Shown piece by piece: positions 1 to 7,611 of a DNA stretch of 64,000 bases (positions are counted from its first letter, which is position 1; each line of letters starts with the position of its first letter). Made by a program: the position numbers and the translations under genes. Source of the stretch: Gammaproteobacteria bacterium (lineage in GTDB: Bacteria > Pseudomonadota > Gammaproteobacteria > Pseudomonadales > Azotimanducaceae); contig VYDB01000033.1 in assembly GCA_009843635.1 (NCBI GenBank), positions 1 through 64,000 on the forward strand. The letters run 5' to 3'. The notes under the pieces were generated by a model. That model ran no database searches and was not told where the DNA came from. It saw only the letters and a program-made list of their open reading frames with translations.

Positions 1-44
1 GGGCGATCCCGTCTCCGGGACCCGCAGGGGAAAAACTAACAGAT

Positions 45-104
45 AAGGGCGTCCCACCCTCGATTGGGAACCTGTGGCTAAAGGTGCGAGGGCGGGACGC
101 CCTT
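45..104 (-). terminator. Long inverted repeat, possible terminator of the toxin/antitoxin module
   Basis: Two 18-base arms (45-62 and 87-104) are inverted copies with one mismatch, separated by 24 bases. The repeat lies just after the antitoxin stop at 124 in the direction of transcription. A run of five T (minus strand) follows about ten bases beyond the hairpin, so it may act as a terminator, although the T-run is not directly adjacent. It could also be the edge of a mobile or repeated element, because the window begins just beyond it. Confidence 0.5.
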
Positions 105-123
105 GGGGCGGTCTGGTCGCGTC

Positions 124-423
124 CTAGCTCAACTCTGCTTCGGCGCGCAGCTTCAAGCCCAGTGCGCCAATGACCTTATGGATGGTCTCGAAAGTCGGCT
201 TGCGCTCCCCAGAGAGGGCCTTGTATAGGCTTTCGCGGGACAGGCCTGCGTCACTTGCCACCTGCGCCATGCCCTTCGCCCGAGCGATGTCGCCCAACGC
301 CTTGGCCACGAACGCGGCATCGCCCGCTGACTCCTCAATGGATGCTTCCAGGTACGCCGCCATTTCCTCGCGTGTGCGAAGGTGCTCGGCGACATCGTAG
401 GGGGTGGTAGCGGTCTTGCTCAT
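124..423 (-). CDS. HTH antitoxin of the HigA-like addiction-module family
   Basis: A 99-residue protein that resembles the addiction-module antidote family related to HigA. The N-terminus (MSKTATTPYDVAEHLRT) and middle (residues about 20-45, acidic helix then AKALGDIARAKGMAQVA) match the usual layout of that family. It ends in a Cro/Xre-type helix-turn-helix around residues 55-90 (ASDAGLSRESLYKALSGE, then KPTFETIHKVIGALG). It should bind DNA and neutralise a partner toxin. The start lies 5 bases after the stop of the PIN-like gene, so the two are probably cotranscribed. The usual partner of this family is a RelE/HigB-like toxin, and none is seen here. A broken copy of its first 24 codons lies at 1491-1565. 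Confidence 0.85.
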   Translation of the reverse strand: MSKTATTPYDVAEHLRTREEMAAYLEASIEESAGDAAFVAKALGDIARAKGMAQVASDAGLSRESLYKALSGERKPTFETIHKVIGALGLKLRAEAELS

Positions 424-427
424 TCGC

Positions 428-1216
428 CTAGGGCGTTTGGGCGCGGCCCGCCAGGTACCGCCGGGTCACCGTGTGCTGCGGCTGCTGCGCGTGCTGTCGA
501 TGCTGTTCCTGAAGCGCGCTCTCAGGAAGGCGTGACAAGTATTCGGCCACATCCCGCGAGAGCTTCGGGAACGAAACCTCCACGTTTCCCGCCCACCGCA
601 GCAGTGGCGTCTTCAAATCTTGGGCCGGTCGCATTGCCCCGACAATGATGTTCACGATTCGATCTGGTTCGTCGGCTGCACCGTCTTCTTCAAGCATCCA
701 GTCGATTATCGCCCCGCGCCGGCACAGCGCGGGTGGGCGGGGCAGTCCTAAGCTGCCCATGAGCGCATCCCAGTCACCGGCACTTATCATGTTCATGTTG
801 GCGCTCAACAGGGCGTCCAACTCGCACATGACAGTCGTCTCGGCCAAGTATTCGTCCTCAGGGTCGGTCTGGTAATGGCTCCAGTAGTTGCGGAGAACAT
901 CGTCCACGCGGCGGTCCACCAACGCGGGCGAACGGTCTTCGGGCTCCAAATCGCACCACAGATCGGCGTTGCCATAAGCGACCCGCCAGCGATCAAGTTC
1001 CGCCATGTCGCTCGCGACACGCAGTTCGGCTTCGGGTTGGCTTAGGCGCGAGTGCCTGTTGTTGAGGCCAACGGCCTCCTCTTGCCGGGTGAGCCTGCTG
1101 CCAACAAGAACAACGCCACCAATCTCTGCGAGATGCCCGATGAACAGGCGTGTGCTGTATGGCACAAGCAGGCTGGGATCCACGAGCGCGCGCCGGACGC
1201 CCGGCGGGTTGCTCAC
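428..1216 (-). CDS. PIN-domain-like protein, putative toxin partner
   Basis: About 262 residues from a GTG whose last two bases are shared with the stop of the upstream small ORF (GTGA overlap). Near the N-terminus RALVDPSLLVPYSTR followed by HLAEIGG resembles the first acidic strand of PIN-family ribonucleases of the DxSvLvp type. Further acidic residues lie in the middle (RRVDDVLRNYW and CELDALLSAN). The position directly before an HTH antitoxin gene suggests a toxin role. The longer C-terminal half (IIDWMLEEDG to the end) is not recognised. An ATG ten codons upstream is possible but would overlap the preceding gene more. The fold assignment rests on a weak pattern only. Confidence 0.6.
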   Translation of the reverse strand: MSNPPGVRRALVDPSLLVPYSTRLFIGHLAEIGGVVLVGSRLTRQEEAVGLNNRHSRLSQPEAELRVASDMAELDRWRVAYGNADLWCDLEPEDRSPALVDRRVDDVLRNYWSHYQTDPEDEYLAETTVMCELDALLSANMNMISAGDWDALMGSLGLPRPPALCRRGAIIDWMLEEDGAADEPDRIVNIIVGAMRPAQDLKTPLLRWAGNVEVSFPKLSRDVAEYLSRLPESALQEQHRQHAQQPQHTVTRRYLAGRAQTP

Positions 1217-1455
1217 GGCGTCGGGATCCCCATCTCGCGCAGGCACTGGATTCCCTCGCTGACGCGTTTCTGATGCCGCGCCAGTTCTTGGTGCTCGCGT
1301 TCCACCGATGCCGCGAAGTCCGACTCGGCCATATATGCCGCTGTCACCGGTGCCGCCCGTGCTTCTATGCGAGGGTGCGTCTCCCTACGCTGACCGGATC
1401 CCGTCGGGCGCACTGGCCACTTCCTTCCGTTCGGTCCTTTGTGGCTGATGCTCAT
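1213..1455 (-). CDS. Small hypothetical protein upstream of the PIN-like gene
   Basis: Up to 80 residues. The C-terminal half (VEREHQELARHQKRVSEGI) is strongly helical and charged, like a short coiled coil, and the N-terminal half is basic. The stop overlaps the GTG of the PIN-like gene, which supports translation. No ribosome-binding site is clear before the ATG at 1455, and an internal ATG at 1332 would give only about 40 residues. The family is not recognised. It may be an accessory part of the module or a remnant. Confidence 0.4.
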   Translation of the reverse strand: MSISHKGPNGRKWPVRPTGSGQRRETHPRIEARAAPVTAAYMAESDFAASVEREHQELARHQKRVSEGIQCLREMGIPTP

Positions 1456-1490
1456 AGTGAACGGGAGCATAGCACAGGTGTTATGGGGCG

Positions 1491-1565
1491 TTATTCGTCG
1501 ACCGTTTCCCCAGAAGTGCGAAGGTGCCCGGCAACGTCGTAGGGCGCGGTAGCGGTTTTGGTCAT
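1491..1565 (-). pseudogene. Truncated duplicate of the HigA-like antitoxin start
   Basis: The frame reads 24 codons (MTKTATAPYDVAGHLRTSG then ETVDE) and stops. It closely matches the first 17 residues of the antitoxin at 124-423. At DNA level 1516-1565 and 374-423 agree at about 43 of 50 positions. The rest of the antitoxin is missing. The two copies lie in direct orientation on either side of the small ORF and PIN-like gene, which suggests a duplication or insertion event that built the present module. Confidence 0.8.
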
Positions 1566-1574
1566 GATGCTCAC

Positions 1575-2048
1575 CTACTTGTTTCGGCTGGCGATCATGC
1601 GCAGCAGGGCTAGGGTTTCCTTGGGATCCATACGCCCGATAGGCAGGTTGCTGTAGGCAGAGCCCAGTACCCGTCCTTTGCCGGTCAGCAGGAATTCGCT
1701 GGGTTGGATGTGGTCGCGGCGAGGCTCCCACCAAGCGCCGATGTTGTCAGCCTCGGCCCTAGTGACGCCGTAGGCGACAGGGAAGCTTAAGTCCGCCGCC
1801 ACTTCGGCGGTCTTTTCCTGGTCATCCACCGTGGCGGCGAACAGCGAAGCGCCGAGTTCGGTGAATGCGTCCTTCAGGGCTTCGTAGCCGGCTAACAGTC
1901 GGCGGCAGTAGGGTCACCAATGACCGCGGTAGAACAGCACCACTGCGAAGGGGGTGGCGATGTCGTCCGGCAGGGTGACTGAGGATCCGTCCCCAAGGTT
2001 CAGGGTCAGTTGCGGGAACGAGTCGCCCCCGACCAGCTTTTCGGCCAT
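1575..2048 (-). CDS. Peroxiredoxin-like selenoprotein (UxxC), UGA read as Sec45
   Basis: The frame from ATG at 2048 encodes 157 residues if the single in-frame TGA (1914-1916) is read as selenocysteine. The N-terminal part runs GGDSFPQLTLNLGDGSS and LPDDIATPFAVVLFYRGHW, then U45-P-Y-C48. The C-terminal part contains LSFPVAYGVTR, IGAWWEPRRDHIQPSEF and IGRMDPKET. This is the AhpC/TSA-like redoxin family whose active site is normally RGHWCPYC, so the UGA sits exactly at the peroxidatic cysteine. The frame is uninterrupted on both sides and codon use is normal. A SECIS-like hairpin follows. The protein should reduce peroxides or disulfides in the cytoplasm. A plain nonsense mutation is possible but less likely, given the second case at 14152. 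Confidence 0.82.
1887..1903 (-). promoter_or_regulatory. Candidate bacterial SECIS hairpin of the peroxiredoxin-like gene
   Basis: Read on the minus strand, four G/C pairs (1900-1903 with 1887-1890), one A/C mismatch and two further pairs close a three-base GUU loop. The loop G lies 18 bases after the last base of the UGA. Bacterial SECIS elements are small hairpins inside the coding region just after the UGA, with a G-U in the apical loop recognised by SelB, so both distance and loop fit. Short hairpins are common in GC-rich DNA, so this is supportive only. Confidence 0.5.
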
Positions 2049-2072
2049 GGCGGCTATTCTCTCTGAACGACG

Positions 2073-2486
2073 TTACTCGACCTTTGTCCCCCGGCTGACC
2101 AACTCATGGCGAACGATGCGCCAGCGCCCGTCGATGCGGCGCATGTCGGACTTGTAGGTGGCCCAGAGGGTCAAGGTACTGCCCTCCGGTTCCTTCAAGT
2201 AGTGCAGCGCCTGCACGTCGGTGCGGCAGTGGGCGTTGTCGCCATCGACGGTGGCGAGTTGCGGACCGAGCATGTGTTGCGTGGGGCCGAAGCGTTCCAG
2301 GGCGTTCTTGACGTAATCGAGCCAAGCATGGGCGCCATGCACGGTCTCATCCCCAAAACCGTGCACCTCCACATCGTCGGCGAAGCAGGAGCGGTATAGG
2401 TCGAAGTCCCGTTCATCGACGCCGGCGGCGTAGCTGAGCATCACGTCCTGCAGCGCGATGCGGTCGAGCGCTAGATCCTGGGCCAT
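2073..2486 (-). CDS. SnoaL/NTF2-like protein
   Basis: A 137-residue protein of the SnoaL-like branch of the NTF2 fold, a cone-shaped barrel used by small isomerases, dehydratases and ring-hydroxylation accessory subunits. The start MAQDLALDRIALQDVMLSYA, then DERDFDLYRSCFADDVEV and the C-terminal DGRWRIVRHEL are typical. The ATG at 2486 is chosen because GGGGGAG lies at good distance before it, whereas the upstream in-frame ATG has none. It is followed by the peroxiredoxin-like gene and preceded by an aldehyde dehydrogenase on the same strand, so a catabolic operon is plausible. The substrate is unknown. Confidence 0.8.
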   Translation of the reverse strand: MAQDLALDRIALQDVMLSYAAGVDERDFDLYRSCFADDVEVHGFGDETVHGAHAWLDYVKNALERFGPTQHMLGPQLATVDGDNAHCRTDVQALHYLKEPEGSTLTLWATYKSDMRRIDGRWRIVRHELVSRGTKVE

Positions 2487-2576
2487 GGTTTTCTCCCCCA
2501 ATGAGTGGCTGATTCAAGCGCGGCAGAGGAGGGGAGTGGGCACGCCACTCCCCTTTCTGCGCCTCTAAGGCAGGCT

Positions 2577-4013
2577 CTAGCCTGCCGCGGCGTTGTAGCC
2601 CATGATGGCCTTGACTTCCAGGAACTCCTCGAAGCCGTGGGTGCCCCACTCGCGGCCGTTGCCGGACTGCTTGTAGCCGCCGAAGGGCGCCTTGTTGTCC
2701 ACGGGCGCGCCGTTCAGGTGGACGTTGCCGGAACGAATCCGCCGGGCGATGGCCTTGGCTCGCTCCGGGTCTCCCGAGGAGATGTAGCCGGACAGGCCAT
2801 AGACCGTGTCGTTGGCGATGCGCACGGCGTCCTCATCGTCCTCGTAGCCGATCAACGACAGCACCGGCCCGAAAATCTCCTCGCGGGCGATGGTCATGTC
2901 GTTGGTGACGTGGGAAAACACCGTCGGCCTGACGTAGTAGCCCTGGTTCATGCCGTCGGGCCGGCCCGGACCGCCGGTCTCCAGCTTGGCGCCTTCCTCG
3001 ATGCCCTTCTCGATGAGGCCTTGGATCTTGTTGAACTGCACTTCGGAGACCACTGGGCCTATGGTAGTGCCGTCCGCGTCCGGCGCGCCCACCTTCACGT
3101 TCTCGGCGGCCGCCTTGGCGATGGCGGCGGCTTCGTCCATGCGGGCGTTCGGCACCAGCATCCGGGTTGGGGCGTTGCAGGACTGGCCGGAATTCATGCA
3201 CATGCCGAACACGTCACGGCTGATGGCCGCCTGAAAGTCGGCGTCATCAAGAATGATGTTGGCCGACTTGCCGCCCAGTTCCTGGGCCACGCGCTTGACG
3301 GTGGGTGCTGCGTTTCTGGCCACTTCGATGCCCGCACGGGTGGAGCCGGTGAAGGACATCATGTCCACGTCCGGGTGCGACGACAGGGCCACGCCAACGG
3401 TGGGGCCGTCGCCGTTGACCAGGTTGAAGACACCCGCCGGCACGCCGGCCTCGTCGAGGATCTCAGCGAACAGGATGGCATTGAAGGGCGCCACCTCGGA
3501 GGGCTTGAGCACCATGGTGCAGCCCGCCGCCAGGGCCGGCGCCACCTTGCAGGCGATCTGGTTGATGGGCCAGTTCCAAGGCGTGATGAAGCCGCACACG
3601 CCGGCCGGCTCGCGCACCACGTGGGAGGTGCCAATGTCTTCCTCGAACTCGAAGGTCTTGAGCACTTCCAAGGTGGTCATGAAGTGGCCCAGCCCAGCAG
3701 GGGCTTGGGCCGCATTGGCCAGCGGCAGGGGCGCGCCCATTTCCTGGCTGATGACCTGGGCCACGTCGCCCATTCGGGCGCTGTAGGTGGCGATGATCTG
3801 CTCCAGCAGCGCCACGCGTTCCTCGCGGCTGGTCTGGGAGAAGGTCTCGAACGCCGCCTTGGCCGCGGCCACGGCTTTGTCCACGTCGGCGGATCCGCCG
3901 AGGGCGATGGTGTCGATCGGTTCCTCGGTGGCCGGGTTGATGACCTCCAAGGTGGCGCTGGTGGACGGCTCCACCCACTCGCCATTGATGTAGAACTTCT
4001 GCCGGTTGCTCAT
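2577..4013 (-). CDS. NAD(P)-dependent aldehyde dehydrogenase
   Basis: A 478-residue member of the aldehyde dehydrogenase superfamily, which oxidises aldehydes to acids with NAD(P)+. All key residues are present: the oxyanion Asn in PWNWP (N147), KPSE (K170) for cofactor binding, the general base Glu in QELGGKS (E245), the nucleophile in NSGQSC (C279), and the FGPVLS motif in the C-terminal half. Length and full-span similarity are normal. A strong ribosome-binding site (GGAGG) precedes the ATG. Flanking SnoaL-like, DUF1330 and acyl-CoA-dehydrogenase-like genes suggest degradation of a ring compound or alcohol. The exact aldehyde cannot be inferred. Confidence 0.95.
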   Translation of the reverse strand: MSNRQKFYINGEWVEPSTSATLEVINPATEEPIDTIALGGSADVDKAVAAAKAAFETFSQTSREERVALLEQIIATYSARMGDVAQVISQEMGAPLPLANAAQAPAGLGHFMTTLEVLKTFEFEEDIGTSHVVREPAGVCGFITPWNWPINQIACKVAPALAAGCTMVLKPSEVAPFNAILFAEILDEAGVPAGVFNLVNGDGPTVGVALSSHPDVDMMSFTGSTRAGIEVARNAAPTVKRVAQELGGKSANIILDDADFQAAISRDVFGMCMNSGQSCNAPTRMLVPNARMDEAAAIAKAAAENVKVGAPDADGTTIGPVVSEVQFNKIQGLIEKGIEEGAKLETGGPGRPDGMNQGYYVRPTVFSHVTNDMTIAREEIFGPVLSLIGYEDDEDAVRIANDTVYGLSGYISSGDPERAKAIARRIRSGNVHLNGAPVDNKAPFGGYKQSGNGREWGTHGFEEFLEVKAIMGYNAAAG

Positions 4014-4059
4014 TTCGTTTCCTCCGAATTTGAGTGGGGTTGGTGGGCAGTGGACCGGG

Positions 4060-4356
4060 TCAGCCGAGGTTCATGCTCTGCGAGAGCACGGCAAAGCCAT
4101 CGGTCGCTTCAAGCCGCTTGCCGACCACTGCTTGGTACTCCTCTGACTCATACCAAGCCTTGGCGGCTTCGGTCGATTCGAATTTCAGAATGACGGTTTG
4201 GGGGCCGGGCGGCGTTCCCTCCATGGTCTCGGCGGCGGCGTCGAAGGCCACCAACTCCGCGCCATGGGCTTGGATGGTGGGGCCAGCGCCGCCTTGGTAT
4301 TCGCGATACAGATCGGGGTCGTTCACGACGTATTGAGCGATGAAATAGGCTGCCAT
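4060..4356 (-). CDS. DUF1330 family protein
   Basis: A 98-residue protein of the DUF1330 family (dimeric alpha/beta barrel fold). The start MAAYFIAQYVVNDPDLYREY, the middle LVAFDAAAETMEG and the end EYQAVVGKRLEATDGFAVL are characteristic. AAGGAGA precedes the ATG at 4356. The function of the family is not firmly known; members sit in catabolic operons, as here between an aldehyde dehydrogenase and a flavoprotein. Confidence 0.85.
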   Translation of the reverse strand: MAAYFIAQYVVNDPDLYREYQGGAGPTIQAHGAELVAFDAAAETMEGTPPGPQTVILKFESTEAAKAWYESEEYQAVVGKRLEATDGFAVLSQSMNLG

Positions 4357-4427
4357 GGGTTTCTCCTTAGGTTTAGGTGCAGGTTTTCGATTGGAATTTC
4401 TCTGTGCGGGGGGCTTGCAGCCTGCGG

Positions 4428-5663
4428 CTATTTGCCGATCTGGGGCCCGAAGTCCTTCCCGGAAAGCTCTGGCAGCCCCTCGTGGCCCAGATACATCTTG
4501 CCGATCTCGGCGTACAGCGGGTGCGCCACCCAGCGGTGGGTCGCGCAGCCGTGGGCGTCGCGCAACTTGCGCTCCAGGGGGCAATCCATGCGCAGCGCCG
4601 TGGTGCCAGCCGCGTTGTGGACGCTGTCCACGACATGCATGGACACGTTGGCGGCATGGGTGCAGGCCAGGCGCGCCAGCTTGGTGGTCTCCGGCCCCGG
4701 CGCAGGCGCGCCGGCCTCGAGCTCATCGGTCACGCCGTCCATCGCCTCCATCAGGAAGGCTCGCGCGGCGCGCAACGTCCCTTCGCCTTCGCCAACGCGA
4801 TAGTGGGCGATGGGCTTTTCCCGGAGGGTGGATGCGGTCAACAGCGGAATCTTGTCTTGGGCGAGGTCGCAGAAGGCGTCGAGCGCGCCCCGGGCGACGC
4901 CGATGGCCACCGCTGCCTTGTTGAACGACAGGCGCAGGGCCACCGGAATGCGGAACACGGGATTGGGGTAGTGGGCCGGCACCGTGAACAGATCAACCCC
5001 GGCCAGCCGTTCCGGCACCAAGGCGCCGTCGGCTCGGACATCGTGGCTACCGGAGCCGCGCAGCCCCGCCATATGCCAAGTGTCCACGATCTCCCATTCG
5101 CTGCGGTTCAGGAACCACATCTTGAATATCGGATTGCCGTCCTCGCCCATCACCGGCTCGCCGTCCTCGACCACCGGTGCGGCCATGAAGCACCACTCGG
5201 CGTTGTGGCAGCCGCTCTGGAAGGTGACCTGCCCGGAAACCCGATAGCTGCCGTCCTTCTGCTTGATGGCGAACGAGGGCTGGGTGCCCGGTCCGCCGCC
5301 GCCGCACATGATCACCTTGGGATTGCCCAGGTAGACGTCCTTGGCAATGGCCGGGTCCATGCCGCCGGCGGCGATGGCGTTGATCTCCGAACCGATCATG
5401 ACGTTCCACGCGACCGAGCCGTCAATGGCCGCCATGGCCTCCAGCACCTCGATGGTCTCCCGCACGCTGGCGTTCTCGCCGCCGAGTTCGTAGGGCAGCG
5501 TGAAGCGGTAGAACCCAGCGTCGGTCAGGATGCTCGCGGTCTCCGCCGGCAGGTGGCGAACCTTCTGCGCCTCATCGCCGCCTTCGCGAATCGCGTCGGC
5601 CAGCCGATCTACCCGCTGCAGCGGCGTTTCAGTGAATGAGGTCTGCAAGGACGGTTCCGCCAT
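4428..5663 (-). CDS. Acyl-CoA-dehydrogenase-like flavin-dependent oxygenase
   Basis: A 411-residue protein with the acyl-CoA dehydrogenase fold in the branch that includes HsaA, DszC and pigment-type hydroxylases. These enzymes use reduced flavin and oxygen rather than oxidising acyl-CoA. Signs include [17 protein letters not shown] near the N-terminus, the middle [18 protein letters not shown], the [13 protein letters not shown] segment, and the C-terminal [15 protein letters not shown]. The ATG at 5663 has AGGGGGA before it; the longer frame starting at 5708 has no such site. A paralogue lies at 24181. No separate flavin reductase gene is seen nearby. The substrate is unknown. Confidence 0.85.
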   Translation of the reverse strand: MAEPSLQTSFTETPLQRVDRLADAIREGGDEAQKVRHLPAETASILTDAGFYRFTLPYELGGENASVRETIEVLEAMAAIDGSVAWNVMIGSEINAIAAGGMDPAIAKDVYLGNPKVIMCGGGGPGTQPSFAIKQKDGSYRVSGQVTFQSGCHNAEWCFMAAPVVEDGEPVMGEDGNPIFKMWFLNRSEWEIVDTWHMAGLRGSGSHDVRADGALVPERLAGVDLFTVPAHYPNPVFRIPVALRLSFNKAAVAIGVARGALDAFCDLAQDKIPLLTASTLREKPIAHYRVGEGEGTLRAARAFLMEAMDGVTDELEAGAPAPGPETTKLARLACTHAANVSMHVVDSVHNAAGTTALRMDCPLERKLRDAHGCATHRWVAHPLYAEIGKMYLGHEGLPELSGKDFGPQIGK

Positions 5664-5745
5664 GGTGGTTCCCCCTAGTTCATGTTTCGTTGTCGAACTG
5701 CGCAGCATAGCCGCAGATCAAGTCAATTTGAAGTGGTTGCGCCGG

Positions 5746-5751
5746 TATAAT
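5746..5751 (+). promoter_or_regulatory. Perfect -10 box directly upstream of recQ
   Basis: TATAAT lies with its last base only seven bases before the recQ GTG at 5758. The predicted transcript would begin at or next to the start codon, and no Shine-Dalgarno site is present, so recQ may be read from a leaderless mRNA. The -35 region at correct spacing matches poorly. Confidence 0.5.
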
Positions 5752-5757
5752 CCGTTC

Positions 5758-7590
5758 GTGAACGCTGCTGACCTGACCCAACGCGCCCAAGCGCTGCTGC
5801 GCAGCGTTTACGGCTATCCGGAATTTCGAGCCGGGCAGCTTGAGGTCATCGAGTCGGTTCTCGATGGCCGGGATTCGCTGGTGCTGATGCCGACCGGCGG
5901 CGGCAAGTCGCTGTGCTACCAGATTCCGGCCATGCTGCGCCCCGGGGTGGGCATCGTCATTTCGCCGTTGATCGCGCTGATGCAGGACCAGGTGCAGGCA
6001 TTGCGCCAACTTGGGGTGGCGGCGGCGTTCCTCAACTCCAGCGTGCCCTTCCACGAGCAGCGGGAGATCGAGGGGGCGCTCAAGCGTGGCGAACTGGACC
6101 TGCTGTACCTGGCGCCGGAGCGGCTGCTGAGCGGGGAGGCGGGCACCCTCGAACTGCTGCGCGCCTTGGATGTGGCGCTCATCGCCATCGACGAGGCGCA
6201 TTGCGTTTCCCAATGGGGGCACGACTTTCGCCAGGATTACCTGGGGCTGCATGTGCTGGCGGAGCACTTCCCCGGCGTGCCGCGCATGGCGTTGACCGCC
6301 ACCGCCGACGTGCGCACTAGGGGAGAGATCACGTCCCGCTTGGCGCTCAAGGAGCCCCGGCGTTTCATCAGCGGCTTCGACCGGCCCAACATTTGCTACC
6401 GGGTGCAAGTGAAAGGCAGCCCGGGCGCAAACTTGCAGGCGTTTCTCGACGGCCATCGGGACGAGGCGGGCATCGTCTATTGCCTTTCGCGGCGCAAGGT
6501 GGAGGAGACGGCGCAGCAGTTGGTGGAAGCGGGCTTCGATGCGCTGCCCTATCACGCGGGCCTGTCCAGCGATTTGCGCCAGCGGCACCAAAACCGCTTT
6601 CAGCGCGACGAAGGGGTGGTCATTGTCGCGACCGTCGCCTTCGGCATGGGCATCGACAAGCCGGACGTGCGCTTCGTGGCCCACACCGATTTGCCGAAGA
6701 GCGTGGAGGCCTACTACCAGGAGACCGGGCGCGCGGGCCGCGATGGGCTCCCCGCCGAGGCCTGGATGAGCTACGGCCTGCAAGACGTGGTGCGGCTGCG
6801 GCAGATGGCCGACCAATCCGAGGCGGACGAGCAGCACAAGCGCATTGAGCGGACCCGGCTCGATGCGCTGCTTGGCTGGTGCGAGGTCACCACCTGCAGG
6901 CGGGCGGCGCTGCTGTCCTACTTCGGTGAGGACTACGCCGGGCCGTGCGGCAACTGCGACATCTGCCTCAATCCGCCCAAGACCTGGGACGGCACGGTGG
7001 CGGCGCAGAAGTTCCTGTCCTGCGTGCATCGCACCGGCGAGCGCTTTGGCGCCGCCCACGTGATCGACGTGCTGCGCGGCAAGGACACCGCCAAGGTGCG
7101 CCAGCATCGGCACGAACGCCTGTCCACCTACGGCATCGGCGCGGACTTCTCCGACCGGCAATGGCGTTCCGTGGCCCGGCAGGTGGTGGTGCGCGGCTTC
7201 GCCCGCGTGGAGGCCGAGCGCTTTGGCGCCCTGATGCTGACCTCTGCGGCCCGGCCTTTGCTGCGTGGCGAAGAGCGCCTTGAGCTGCGCGAGGAGGCCC
7301 GCATCGACAAGCCCAAGCGGAACTCCAGCCCGCGTCCGGAGGCCTACGCGGTCAGCGCCGCCGACGAGCCCCTATGGCAGGCGCTCAAGGCGCGGCGCAT
7401 TGAACTGGCTGATCAAGCCGGCGTGCCGCCCTACGTCATCTTCCACGACGCAACGCTCAAGGAGTTCGCGCGTGTCCGGCCCGATTCCCAGGAGGCCATG
7501 CTGGCCTTGCATGGCGTCGGCGAAACCAAACTGAAGCGCTATGGGGAAGCCATGCTGGAGGTCATCACCCTGCACCCTAGGGTTGATTAG
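5758..7590 (+). CDS. recQ: ATP-dependent DNA helicase RecQ
   Basis: A 610-residue 3'-5' superfamily 2 helicase involved in recombination repair, with the same domain order and length as E. coli RecQ. Walker A is PTGGGKS (residues about 45-51) and Walker B is DEAH (145-148). The C-terminal helicase motif is [10 protein letters not shown]. The RQC zinc site is formed by Cys in [18 protein letters not shown]. An HRDC domain ends the protein ([20 protein letters not shown]). The GTG at 5758 gives the usual short N-terminus before [10 protein letters not shown]. No ribosome-binding site is visible. It stands alone, divergent from the flavoprotein gene and convergent with the peptidase. Confidence 0.95.
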   Translation: MNAADLTQRAQALLRSVYGYPEFRAGQLEVIESVLDGRDSLVLMPTGGGKSLCYQIPAMLRPGVGIVISPLIALMQDQVQALRQLGVAAAFLNSSVPFHEQREIEGALKRGELDLLYLAPERLLSGEAGTLELLRALDVALIAIDEAHCVSQWGHDFRQDYLGLHVLAEHFPGVPRMALTATADVRTRGEITSRLALKEPRRFISGFDRPNICYRVQVKGSPGANLQAFLDGHRDEAGIVYCLSRRKVEETAQQLVEAGFDALPYHAGLSSDLRQRHQNRFQRDEGVVIVATVAFGMGIDKPDVRFVAHTDLPKSVEAYYQETGRAGRDGLPAEAWMSYGLQDVVRLRQMADQSEADEQHKRIERTRLDALLGWCEVTTCRRAALLSYFGEDYAGPCGNCDICLNPPKTWDGTVAAQKFLSCVHRTGERFGAAHVIDVLRGKDTAKVRQHRHERLSTYGIGADFSDRQWRSVARQVVVRGFARVEAERFGALMLTSAARPLLRGEERLELREEARIDKPKRNSSPRPEAYAVSAADEPLWQALKARRIELADQAGVPPYVIFHDATLKEFARVRPDSQEAMLALHGVGETKLKRYGEAMLEVITLHPRVD

Positions 7591-7611
7591 GCGTCGCCTT
7601 GGCCGCCTTAC

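Noticed and set aside
1914-1916. UGA as a nonsense mutation that makes the peroxiredoxin-like gene a pseudogene
   Set aside because: There is no other damage in the frame, the codon is exactly at the catalytic Cys, and a second unrelated gene shows the same behaviour.
2505-4193. Long open frame on the plus strand opposite the aldehyde dehydrogenase
   Set aside because: It lies fully antisense to a clear enzyme with all catalytic residues, has a composition typical of GC-rich shadow frames, and shows no recognisable domain. The same applies to the long antisense frames at 4377-5639, 5680-7161, 16548-17882, 20505-22034 and 48358-50244.
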